Notes under the pieces: model-generated
The model's input: only the letters and a program-made list of their open reading frames with translations
Databases searched by the model: none
Told to the model about the DNA's origin: nothing
Shown: piece after piece, positions 42,900 to 50,833 of the stretch
Position numbering within the stretch: the first letter of the stretch is position 1
Layout: every line of letters begins with the position of its first letter
Translations under genes and position numbers: made by a program
Assembly: GCF_009758255.1 (NCBI RefSeq)
Contig: NZ_WSEN01000008.1
Span: 62,001 to 126,000 of the forward strand
DNA: 64,000 nt
Reading direction: 5' to 3'
From: Microbacterium sp. MAH-37
GTDB taxonomy: Bacteria; Actinomycetota; Actinomycetes; Actinomycetales; Microbacteriaceae

Positions 42900-43943
42900 T
42901 CAGATCTCTTCTAGCTCGGCGGGGGCTACTCGAAGCACGGCTTCGTACTTCGATGACACGATGCCTGGGGAACAGGTCAAGAAGTCTTCAGGACGGAACT
43001 CCGCGGAAATGAGTTGAGCCACGTAAAGCGACGGCAGGTCAGCTCCGGCCAGGTGTGAGAAGGGATATCCGCCACCGAATCGAGGATTGATGTCGATCAC
43101 GTGACCGACCCCGTCCTCGTCGAGCAGCACATCAACATCGATCGACCCGCGGTGCTGGGTCCAGGAAGCAATCCGTCGCGCAATATCGTTGAAGGGGCCC
43201 GCGTCCGCAGATTTTGCTTGATCTGTCTCGCCCGCTCGCATTCTGATCTTCTTGCGGGCAAGGACTGCTGTGTCGTGGGCCCCCGAAACGATCGGAGCGA
43301 CGATGTCGATGCCGAACTCGGTGCCTTTGATCGTTGGCTGCACCACGAAATGGTCAGCTGGAGTACTCCCGGAGGTCAACCAGGCGGCAGCCAATTCCCA
43401 CCTCGAGCTGTCGACTCTCTGAAGCCCGGACGAACCGCTGCCGAATCGGTCCTTGATAACTATCTCGTCGTGCTTGTCGGCAAGAGCTGCGACCCCGGCT
43501 CTGTCGGACAAGAGCACAGTTGCTGGTGTCGAAACGCCGATCTCGATCAATGCGTCATGCATTCTCAGCTTGTCGTGGACGCAACTGTGTAAGCTACCCG
43601 CCAGCGAGAGGACGGGGACCCCCAGCGATTCGAGTTCCTCGGACAAGCCGCTTGTCGCGAGGATCTCCAACTCATAGTCGTTCACGGAGAAGAAGAGACT
43701 GGGGCGAATACGTTCAACCAACGTGACCATGGCGCTCCGATACTTCGAACTGGAGTAGGGAGGGACGACATGGGCGTGATCAGCAGCCGAATAGGCCGCC
43801 GCACGCGGATCCGCATCCGTCACATGTACTTCACCCGTAATCCCGAGACGGGCGAAGGCGTCCTCGAACCACCGAATGAGGTACACACGGCGGCCGGCTG
43901 AGCCGATCAGCACTCGCATCGTTCCGGAATCATCCATCGCCAT
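42900..43943 (-). CDS. ATP-grasp ligase (CarB/PylC-like)
   Basis: A 347-residue protein. N-terminal MRVLIGSAGRRVYLIRWFED is a pre-ATP-grasp domain; then DKLRMHDAL, IVIKDRFGSGSSGLQRV (ATP-binding), and DVDVLLDEDGVGHVIDINPRFGGG (metal-binding Glu/Asp/Asn). ATP-grasp enzymes make amide, thioester or similar bonds with ATP. ATG 43943, with GGAG six nt upstream, overlaps the upstream gene by 14 bp. Its place between the PglC-GNAT fusion and a transferase suggests it adds an amino acid or another carboxylate to a sugar (inference). Confidence 0.8.
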   Translation of the reverse strand: MAMDDSGTMRVLIGSAGRRVYLIRWFEDAFARLGITGEVHVTDADPRAAAYSAADHAHVVPPYSSSKYRSAMVTLVERIRPSLFFSVNDYELEILATSGLSEELESLGVPVLSLAGSLHSCVHDKLRMHDALIEIGVSTPATVLLSDRAGVAALADKHDEIVIKDRFGSGSSGLQRVDSSRWELAAAWLTSGSTPADHFVVQPTIKGTEFGIDIVAPIVSGAHDTAVLARKKIRMRAGETDQAKSADAGPFNDIARRIASWTQHRGSIDVDVLLDEDGVGHVIDINPRFGGGYPFSHLAGADLPSLYVAQLISAEFRPEDFLTCSPGIVSSKYEAVLRVAPAELEEI

Positions 43944-45033
43944 GGCCGCTCCTAATCGCCTTCCGCATGCTGATCTTCTCACCGCCAGCCGCGGTCCCCA
44001 CTGTCTCGAATCCGAGTCGCTCGTACATGTGCCTCGCGATCGAGTTGTTCGCTGGCGTCTCCAGTTCGAGTAGTGCGACGCCGGCGCGTCGTGCCTGTGT
44101 AACCAGCAACCGCATGGTGTCTGCACCGTAGCCGTGTCCATGCAGATCCGGCGCGACATAGATGTAGAGCTCGGCCGAGTCCGAACCAGTACGACGAATT
44201 CCGCACATTGACACAGCCCTGCCGCTGATTCGATCGATACCAACCCAATCGTCTCGGTCCACGTCATCGGAGGCGCGGCGATACCACTCGCGCATCCCGT
44301 CGATATCGGGCTGGAAAGTGATCGAGATGCCGCTCCGCACGCGATCGTCAGACAGCCATTCCACGCGGGTAGGCAGGTCTTCTTCCCGAAGCTGCGCCAG
44401 ACGTATCCGCGCTGTCACTTCTGGCCCGAAGAACTCCGTCATCGTGGCGTCACCTTCTCCGGAGATACCTTCACGGACGAATACCGCCTTGATTGTCGCA
44501 AGTATGATCCGCACATCTAGGGCGAGGCTGCGACTGTCCACGTACTGGACGTCCAAATCGAGTCGAGCGTCCCAATCGATCCCGTTTCGGCCGCTGATCT
44601 GCGCGAGCCCAGTCAAGCCCGGCCGGACTTCATGCCGACGCGCTTGGGTTGGCGAGTATCGCTCCAAATAGGAGACTCTCAGCGGGCGGGGACCGACAAT
44701 GCTCATGTCGCCACGAAGGATGTTCCACAGGCTGGGCAACTCATCAATGCTCGTCGATCTGATAACCCGGCCGAAGCGAGTCATGCGATCTGCGTTGGTG
44801 ATCCACCCCTTGTCAACGTCGACTGGTCGCATCGAACGAAACTTGTACAGCCTGAAGGTCTTACCACCTCGGCCCGGACGCTGCTGTGAAAACAGAGCAG
44901 GACGTCCGAGTGCGATCACGACGGCTCCGGACACCAGCAGAAGTACCGGCCCGACTACGATCAGCGCCAAGACGCCCAGGAAGACGTCGATGAACCTCTT
45001 GACCAGGTCGTAAGGCCGACGAACACGCGCCAC
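43930..45033 (-). CDS. PglC-type phosphosugar transferase fused to GNAT acetyltransferase
   Basis: A 367-residue fusion. Residues 1-203 form a small monotopic phosphoglycosyltransferase: an N-terminal membrane segment (KRFIDVFLGVLALIVVGPVL), LYKFRSM, catalytic Asp97-Glu98 in SIDELPSLWNILRGDM, and REGISGEGDATMTEFFG closing the domain. Residues ~206-365 form a GNAT domain with acetyl-CoA-binding region YVAPDLHGHGYGADTMRLLV and NNSIARHMYERLGFETVG. In Campylobacter, acetylation and transfer are done by separate PglD and PglC, and PglD is of a different fold. It is separated by 3 bp from the aminotransferase gene. Confidence 0.9.
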   Translation of the reverse strand: MARVRRPYDLVKRFIDVFLGVLALIVVGPVLLLVSGAVVIALGRPALFSQQRPGRGGKTFRLYKFRSMRPVDVDKGWITNADRMTRFGRVIRSTSIDELPSLWNILRGDMSIVGPRPLRVSYLERYSPTQARRHEVRPGLTGLAQISGRNGIDWDARLDLDVQYVDSRSLALDVRIILATIKAVFVREGISGEGDATMTEFFGPEVTARIRLAQLREEDLPTRVEWLSDDRVRSGISITFQPDIDGMREWYRRASDDVDRDDWVGIDRISGRAVSMCGIRRTGSDSAELYIYVAPDLHGHGYGADTMRLLVTQARRAGVALLELETPANNSIARHMYERLGFETVGTAAGGEKISMRKAIRSGHGDG

Positions 45034-45036
45034 GCC

Positions 45037-46170
45037 TCAGTGCTCCTTCAAGAAGTCGCCGATCGCCGCGACCACCCGCTCGCGCTGCTCGGCCGTCAGC
45101 GCCGAGCCACTCGGCAGCGTCAGCCCGCGCTCGAACAGCGACTCCGACGCTCCGTTGATCTCTCCACGCAGGTGTGAGAACACAGGCTGCACATGCATGG
45201 GCTTCCACAGCGGGCGGCTCTCGATGTTCACCACGGCGAGCGCGGCCGACAGCTCCGACGGCTCCCATCCGGTCACCGACGGGTCAACCAGGATCGACGT
45301 GAGCCACACGTTGTCGTCCACGTCGCCCTCGGCGCCGAACACCTCGACGCCGTCGACCTCGGAGAACAGCTGTTTGTACAGCTCGCGCATCTCGCGGCGG
45401 CGGGCGATCATCTCGTCCAGCCGGGCCAGCTGGGCACGGCCCAGCGCCGCGAGCAGGTTGCTCATGCGGTAGTTGTAGCCGACATCCGTGTGCTCGTAGT
45501 GCACCACCGGCTGCCGTGCCTGCGTGGCCAGGTAGCGCACGCGCTGCGCCAGCTCGGCATCATCCGTCAGCAGCATCCCGCCGCCCGACGTCGTCATCAC
45601 CTTGTTGCCGTTGAACGACACGATCGACGCGCGCCCGAAGCCGCCGGCCGGACGGCCGGCATGCGACGCGCCCAGCGACTCAGCGGCATCCGCCAGCACA
45701 GGCACGCCGAACTCGTCGGCGATCGCGAGGATGCTCGTATAGTCCACGGTCTTGCCCAGCAGGTCGACCGGCACGATCGCAGCCACATGCTCACCGGCAT
45801 CCGCCAGCCGCTGCAGCGCCTGACGCAGCAGCGCCGGGTCCATGTTGCCCGTCGCCGGGTCGGCGTCCACGAAGTACGGCTCAGCCCCCGTGTACGTGAT
45901 CGCGTTCGTCGTCGCGGCGAAGGTCATCGTCGAGGTGACCACCACATCGCCGGGGCCGACGCCCAGCGTCAGCAGACCGAGGTGCAGGGCGGCGGTACCA
46001 GAGCTCAGCGCGACGCCGTGTGCGACCCCGACCCGGTCGGCCAGCTCGCGCTCGAACGCGTCGACGTCCGGTCCGAGCGGAGCGATCCAGCCCGAGCGCA
46101 TCGCGGCGACGACCGCCGCTTCTTCCTTCTCGGTCACATCGGGCGACGACATGTAGATGCGTTCAGCCAT
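45037..46170 (-). CDS. PLP-dependent sugar aminotransferase (DegT/PglE-like)
   Basis: A 377-residue member of the DegT/DnrJ/EryC1/StrS family: ALSSGTAALHLGLLTLGVGP, SIVSFNGNKVMTTSGGGMLL with the PLP-binding Lys, and YNYRMSNLLAALGRAQLARL. Expected to aminate the 4-keto sugar made by the dehydratase encoded next upstream. ATG 46170 overlaps that gene by 8 bp. Full length. The alternative is a 3-keto sugar aminotransferase, but the neighbour favours 4-amination. Confidence 0.92.
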   Translation of the reverse strand: MAERIYMSSPDVTEKEEAAVVAAMRSGWIAPLGPDVDAFERELADRVGVAHGVALSSGTAALHLGLLTLGVGPGDVVVTSTMTFAATTNAITYTGAEPYFVDADPATGNMDPALLRQALQRLADAGEHVAAIVPVDLLGKTVDYTSILAIADEFGVPVLADAAESLGASHAGRPAGGFGRASIVSFNGNKVMTTSGGGMLLTDDAELAQRVRYLATQARQPVVHYEHTDVGYNYRMSNLLAALGRAQLARLDEMIARRREMRELYKQLFSEVDGVEVFGAEGDVDDNVWLTSILVDPSVTGWEPSELSAALAVVNIESRPLWKPMHVQPVFSHLRGEINGASESLFERGLTLPSGSALTAEQRERVVAAIGDFLKEH

Positions 46171-48025
46171 GCGCCGGCTTCAGGTCGAGCCGCCCCAGCA
46201 CCTGGGTGTCGTTGTTGCGGGGTTCCTCCGCCATGCGCGCCTTCCAGCCGTCCTTGTCCAGTCGATCAGGACTGATCGTATCGGCGGTGGTGTGCGAGAT
46301 GCTCGGGTGGAACGGACGCTCCAGCGACTCGCGGTCGCCCACCAGCTCCTCGTGCAGCTTCTCGCCGTGCCGCAGGCCGGTGAACACGATCTCGATCTTC
46401 TTGCCCGACATCGCGATCATGCGCTTTGCCACCTCGAGGATCGAGACCGGCTCGCCCATGTCGAGGATCAGCACCTCGCCGGCCCGGCCGATGCCGCCGG
46501 CCTGGACCACCAGCTGGCACGCCTCGGGGATCGTCATGAAATACCGCGTGGCATCCGGGTGCGTCACGGTGATGGGTCCGCCCGACGCGATCAGCGTCTG
46601 GAACGTCGGCAGCATCGATCCGCGGCTGCCGATCACGTTGCCGAACCGGACAGACACGTAGTTCATGCTGGTCTGCTCACCCGCCCACGCGGTGAGCTTC
46701 TCGGCCACCCGCTTCGAGTGGCCCAGCACGCTGGTGGGGTTCGCGGCCTTGTCGGTCGAGATGTTCACGAAATGCGTCACGCCCACGTTCATGGCCGCGC
46801 GGATCACGTTCAGCGACCCGATCACGTTGGTCTTCCACGCCTCGTCGGGGTACTGCTCGAGCATGGGCAGGTGCTTCAGCGCCGCCGCATGGAACACCAC
46901 CTCGGGCCGGCGTTCCTCGAAGATGGCGTCCAGCGTCTCGACATCGCGGATGTTGGCCAGCACGACGTCCTTGGTGTCGAGCAGGCCGTGCCCGGCCGTG
47001 CCCAGCTGCGCCTGCTGCAGACCGGTCTCGTCACGGTCGAGCATGATCAGCTCAGCGGGCTCGTACTTCGACAGCTGACGACACAGCTCCGACCCGATCG
47101 AGCCACCCGCGCCGGTCACCAGCACGCGCTTGCCGGTGACGTATCCGGCGATCAGTTCGACGTTCGTGTCGACCGGATGCCGCCCGATGAGGTCTTCGAT
47201 CTCGATATCGCGCACATCGACCCCGCCGGGGCCGGCGAGCATCATGTCGGTGAGGCTCGGCGTGACCGACACGGCGATGCCCGCGGCATCCGCCCGGTCG
47301 CTCCACTCGCGCAACTGCACGCTGTCGACGCTGCCCATAGCGATGACCACTCGGGTCGCGCCGGTCTGCTGCGCCACCGCAGCGAGCTGGCTCGTGCGGC
47401 CCAGCACCGGCACGCCACGCAGCACCAGGTTCTTCTTGGCCGGGTCGTCATCGAGCAGACCCACCGGCCGGATCGGCGACTTCGGGTCGGTGATCATCGA
47501 GTGCAGCAGCCGGTCGCCCAGATAGCCGGCGCCGGCGATCAGGGCGGGCTCCGCGTCGTCGGCCGGCTTGCGCGAGCGCTCGACCGTCGCGCGCGCCACA
47601 TAGCGGATGCCGAACATGACCACCAGCACGAAGGGTGCGGCCAGCAGCACCGTGGCTCTGGGCACGTTGACGCTGTTGCCGAACGGGATGACGAAGAGCG
47701 ACAGCAGGATGGCGATGCCGAAGACGGTCCATCCGAGCACCTTGACCTCGCTGAACGACCCGTATGCGTAGCGTCCGCGATACAGCGCCACGGAGTAGCC
47801 GATGACCAGCTGCAGGATCGCCGCGATCACGCCGAGCGCGATCGTCGCGACCCAGGCCTGCAACGGCATCGTGAACTCGAGTCGCAGCGCGACCGCGAAG
47901 ACCATTCCGAGAATCCAGACAAGTGCATCCGCCGCCGCCACCAACGTGCGGCGTCGCTGCTGCTGCACCGAAACCTTCACTGCATCCGTCTCGAGTTCCC
48001 CCGGGACCCGATCATCCCATGCCAT
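46163..48025 (-). CDS. Membrane nucleotide-sugar 4,6-dehydratase (PglF/CapD/WbpM-like)
   Basis: A 620-residue enzyme. Four N-terminal membrane helices are followed by a CoA-binding-like Rossmann domain (ALIAGAGYLGDRLLHSM) and a C-terminal SDR dehydratase with VLVTGAGGSIGSELCRQLSK, FVNISTDKAANPTSVLGHSK and RFGNVIGSRGSMLPTF. It converts UDP-GlcNAc (or similar) to a 4-keto-6-deoxy sugar. ATG 48025 is preceded by AAGGGGAG. First gene of the six-gene module-2 operon running to 40902, with overlaps or gaps under 7 bp throughout. Confidence 0.93.
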   Translation of the reverse strand: MAWDDRVPGELETDAVKVSVQQQRRRTLVAAADALVWILGMVFAVALRLEFTMPLQAWVATIALGVIAAILQLVIGYSVALYRGRYAYGSFSEVKVLGWTVFGIAILLSLFVIPFGNSVNVPRATVLLAAPFVLVVMFGIRYVARATVERSRKPADDAEPALIAGAGYLGDRLLHSMITDPKSPIRPVGLLDDDPAKKNLVLRGVPVLGRTSQLAAVAQQTGATRVVIAMGSVDSVQLREWSDRADAAGIAVSVTPSLTDMMLAGPGGVDVRDIEIEDLIGRHPVDTNVELIAGYVTGKRVLVTGAGGSIGSELCRQLSKYEPAELIMLDRDETGLQQAQLGTAGHGLLDTKDVVLANIRDVETLDAIFEERRPEVVFHAAALKHLPMLEQYPDEAWKTNVIGSLNVIRAAMNVGVTHFVNISTDKAANPTSVLGHSKRVAEKLTAWAGEQTSMNYVSVRFGNVIGSRGSMLPTFQTLIASGGPITVTHPDATRYFMTIPEACQLVVQAGGIGRAGEVLILDMGEPVSILEVAKRMIAMSGKKIEIVFTGLRHGEKLHEELVGDRESLERPFHPSISHTTADTISPDRLDKDGWKARMAEEPRNNDTQVLGRLDLKPAHG

Positions 48026-48100
48026 GTTCTCCCCTTCAAGGCACTCGTGAACCCACCCGGCCTCCCAACCGAACAGCGTTCTCCACGGCCAGTTTCCCAT

Positions 48101-48116
48101 AGCCGGTATACCGGCT
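48101..48116. promoter_or_regulatory. 16-bp perfect palindrome in divergent promoter region
   Basis: AGCCGGTATACCGGCT is fully self-complementary and lies in the 202-bp gap between the dehydratase operon (start 48025, minus) and the acyltransferase gene (start 48228, plus). Palindromes of this size are typical dimer-binding operators. Binding protein unknown. Confidence 0.5.
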
Positions 48117-48227
48117 GATGTCATGTTGCCAACAAAGATTCGCGGGAATGCAGAAATCACCCTGATGCTCACCCGCCGCGGACGCAAGTACCGGGACTTT
48201 CGCGCACGGCACCGGCAGAATGACGGG

Positions 48228-49442
48228 ATGCGCGACATCGCCGCCCCTCAGGAACGCCGCCGGTTCGTCGGCATCGATCTGGCCCGGTTCATCGCGATCG
48301 TCGGGATGATGTCGGCGCACCTGCTCTCGGGCCTTGCCGCCGATCCGAACGCGATGCTCGTCGGCCGCCTGCTCAACGTCGCGGAGATCCTGTTCGTCGC
48401 CAGCACCGCGGCCACCACGTTCGCCGTGCTCGGCGGAGTCAGCCTGGTGCTGCTGACGCGCAGCATGAGAGGGGCTCCGGCCTGGCGGATCTACATCAGC
48501 ATCTGCATCCGCGGCGTCGCCATCGCGCTGATCGGCTGGGGACTGATGCAGCTGAACAGCCCCATCTCGGTCGTCCTCCCCTACTTCGGCATCGCGATGA
48601 TCATCGCTGCGACCGCGCTCTGGCTGCCGTCCTGGGTGATCGGCGCGATCGCCGCCGTGCTCTGGGTCTTCGGCGCCGCGGTCAACGCACGGGTGCGCGC
48701 CGGTCTCGCGGCGATCCCCGTGGACACGACGCCCAGCATCCCCGAGCAGATCGCGCGCAGCGCACGCGACCTGCTGCTCACCGGCCACTATCCGGCCATC
48801 ACCTGGGTGGCGTACATGCTCACCGGCATCCTGCTCGCGCGGCTGCTGCTGCGCGCCCGGCGCGACGGCACCCTGCGGCGCGTGACCCTGTGGCTGTGGG
48901 TCGCCGGGCTGGCCGTGTTCCTGTTCCTCACGGCGATCGGACGCGTCGCGCGGTACCGCCCCGCGTGGTTCGGTCTGCCGACCGGGCTCGATGATCAGGT
49001 GCTCGCCGGGGCACGCGGGGCACCGCCCGGCACCGATCTCTGGATGCTGCTCATGCCGAGCGCGCACTCCGGAAGCCCGGCAGACATGCTGCGCACCGTC
49101 GCCGGCGCCTGCTTCCTGATCGGACTGCTCGTCATGCTCTTCGACGCCGGGCGCCCTCGCGGCGGGTTCGTCCTGGAAGCGATCCGGTGCGCAGGGGCCG
49201 CGCCTCTCACGATCTACTCCGCGCACGTGATCGCCACGGCCGCGGTCTCGCACTGGCGCACCCAGCAGTTCATCGAGGGGCATCCGGTGTCGCCCGACCT
49301 GCCGTTGTGGAACTTCGTCATCCAGGTCGCATGCGTGCTGGCGATCGGGGCGGTGCTCGCGATGCTGCGGCGCCGGGGACCGCTCGAGGCGCTGCTGGGC
49401 CTGGTCAGCGGATCGAGCCGGATCAAGAGAAGGACCGGATAA
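48228..49442 (+). CDS. Polytopic membrane acyltransferase-like protein (HGSNAT/DUF418-like)
   Basis: A 404-residue protein with about ten membrane helices. The N-terminal RRFVGIDLARFIAIVGMMSA with a conserved His after it, and APLTIYSAHVIATAAV near the C-terminus, match heparan-alpha-glucosaminide N-acetyltransferase/DUF418-type proteins that move acyl groups across the membrane. ATG 48228 is 6 nt after CAGAAT and lacks a ribosome site, so probably leaderless; in-frame starts upstream (48165, 48123) have no better support. Basic C-terminus (SRIKRRTG). Confidence 0.75.
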   Translation: MRDIAAPQERRRFVGIDLARFIAIVGMMSAHLLSGLAADPNAMLVGRLLNVAEILFVASTAATTFAVLGGVSLVLLTRSMRGAPAWRIYISICIRGVAIALIGWGLMQLNSPISVVLPYFGIAMIIAATALWLPSWVIGAIAAVLWVFGAAVNARVRAGLAAIPVDTTPSIPEQIARSARDLLLTGHYPAITWVAYMLTGILLARLLLRARRDGTLRRVTLWLWVAGLAVFLFLTAIGRVARYRPAWFGLPTGLDDQVLAGARGAPPGTDLWMLLMPSAHSGSPADMLRTVAGACFLIGLLVMLFDAGRPRGGFVLEAIRCAGAAPLTIYSAHVIATAAVSHWRTQQFIEGHPVSPDLPLWNFVIQVACVLAIGAVLAMLRRRGPLEALLGLVSGSSRIKRRTG

Positions 49443-49477
49443 GGCGTGTTTACAGCGGGATCCGCAAGAATGATCCG

Positions 49478-50494
49478 GTGACCGATATTTTCGCGCCCGA
49501 AGAGGCGCCTGAGCGCACCCACCGCCGTCGCTGGCCGTGGGTCATCGTGTTCACGGTTCTGGGGATCTTCATCGCGGCCGCCGTCACCGGCGCCGTCTAT
49601 CTCGGCCACCTGTCGTCGCTGTACGACCAGGCCGAGAAGCTGCCTGACTCGCAGGTGTTCCCGGACCCGACGACGCGTCCGACCACCCCTGCCGACAGCC
49701 CCGACGGCAGGAACATCCTGCTGCTGGGCTCTGACACCCGTGGCTCCATGGGCAAGAACGTCGAGGACATCCGCGGACAGCGGTCCGACACGATCATGCT
49801 CGTGCACATCCCGTCCGACCGCTCCGGCGTGCAGATCATCTCGATCATGCGCGACAACTGGGTGCCGATCCCCGGTCACGGCGAGAACAAGATCAACGCC
49901 GCGCTGTCGTTCGGCGGCGTGCCCCTGCTCGTGCAGACCATCGAGGGCATTCTCGAGGTGCCGATCGACCACGTCGCCATCGTCGACTTCGAGGGCTTCA
50001 AGGGCCTGTCCGAGGCCGTCGGCGGCGTGACGCTCGACAACGCGATCGCGTTCAAGTCCGACGGGCACGAGTTCGCGCAGGGGCAGATCACCGTCGAGGG
50101 CGACGCCGCCCTCGCCTACGTGCGCGCCCGTTACCCGTTCAAGGACGGCGACTACCAGCGCGTGCGCAACCAGCAGGCGTTCGTGAAGGGCCTCGTCGGC
50201 GAGCTCATCAGCAGGGACACGCTGACCAATCCGGCGCGCATCGCCGACTCGGTCGGGGCGATCTCGAAGTTCCTCGCCGTCGACTCGGGGCTGAACGCCC
50301 AGGTCGCCGCTCAGCTGGGTCTCGAGATGAAGGACGTCCGCCCCGAGGACATGATGTTCCTCACCTCCCCCACCAAGGGCACCGGAACGGTCGGCGACCA
50401 GTCGATCGTCGTTCCCGACTGGGACGGCCTGCGGGCGCTCTCGGATGCGCTGAAGAACGACACGGTGCCGCAGTACGCGGCGACCCAGAAGTGA
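49478..50494 (+). CDS. LytR-CpsA-Psr (LCP) family glycopolymer transferase
   Basis: A 338-residue type II membrane protein. A short basic cytoplasmic end and one helix (residues ~20-42) lead to an external LCP domain: ILLLGSDTRG, RSDTIMLVHIPSD, SIMRDNWVPIPGHGENKINA, DFEGFKGLSEAVGGV, RYPFKDGDYQRVRNQQAFVK. LCP enzymes move lipid-linked polymers to peptidoglycan or another acceptor, so this may anchor one of the polysaccharides. GTG 49478 is 6 nt after AAGAAT (49466-49471), a leaderless pattern like that of the gene before it. Confidence 0.93.
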   Translation: MTDIFAPEEAPERTHRRRWPWVIVFTVLGIFIAAAVTGAVYLGHLSSLYDQAEKLPDSQVFPDPTTRPTTPADSPDGRNILLLGSDTRGSMGKNVEDIRGQRSDTIMLVHIPSDRSGVQIISIMRDNWVPIPGHGENKINAALSFGGVPLLVQTIEGILEVPIDHVAIVDFEGFKGLSEAVGGVTLDNAIAFKSDGHEFAQGQITVEGDAALAYVRARYPFKDGDYQRVRNQQAFVKGLVGELISRDTLTNPARIADSVGAISKFLAVDSGLNAQVAAQLGLEMKDVRPEDMMFLTSPTKGTGTVGDQSIVVPDWDGLRALSDALKNDTVPQYAATQK

Positions 50495-50518
50495 TCGCTC
50501 ACTCACTGAGCTGCTGAC

Positions 50519-50556
50519 GAGAAGGGCGCCTCCGGAGTTCCGGAGGCGCCCTTCTC
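50519..50556 (+). terminator. 17-bp perfect hairpin terminator after the LCP gene
   Basis: Arms 50519-50535 (GAGAAGGGCGCCTCCGG) and 50540-50556 with an AGTT loop, 25 nt after the stop. It begins the 339-bp gap before the sigma gene. The gap otherwise contains the branched inverted repeat at 50673-50763 and a possible -10 at 50784; no gene is supported. Confidence 0.85.
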
Positions 50557-50672
50557 ATGCCGCAGGCTCGGCCTCATCGGAGGATCTTCCGCTCCTCGCG
50601 TCACCTTCTGCGTCATCCGGACTCCTTCTGAATGGGTCAGATCGCGCGCGAGCGCTCCCCTGATCAGACCTC

Positions 50673-50763
50673 GCCGATGCAGCCCTCGACGGATGCCGGT
50701 CCCGGGCCGGCATCCGTCCGCTGGGGCGGTCCGCTCTGGGGGCGGACCGAGGGCTGCATCGGC
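50673..50763. repeat. Branched inverted repeat (three-way-junction-like)
   Basis: Outer arms 50673-50688 and 50748-50763 pair perfectly over 16 bp (CGATGCAGCCCTCG core). Between them are two further hairpins: 50689-50699 with 50707-50717 (11 bp) and 50728-50734 with 50742-50748 (7 bp, one base shared with the outer stem). It could be a small RNA, terminator or mobile palindromic element. Confidence 0.7.
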
Positions 50764-50783
50764 ACCGCACACCCGCATGTCTG

Positions 50784-50789
50784 GATAAT
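50784..50789 (+). promoter_or_regulatory. -10-like box (GATAAT) for the sigma-factor gene
   Basis: GATAAT lies 45 nt upstream of ATG 50834. The leader contains AGGGCCACGGCCCT-type complementarity and CTCTGGGGAGGGG next to the start. No clear -35. Confidence 0.4.
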
Positions 50790-50833
50790 GGTGACAGGGA
50801 GGGCCACGGCCCTGGGCCTCTGGGGAGGGGACC

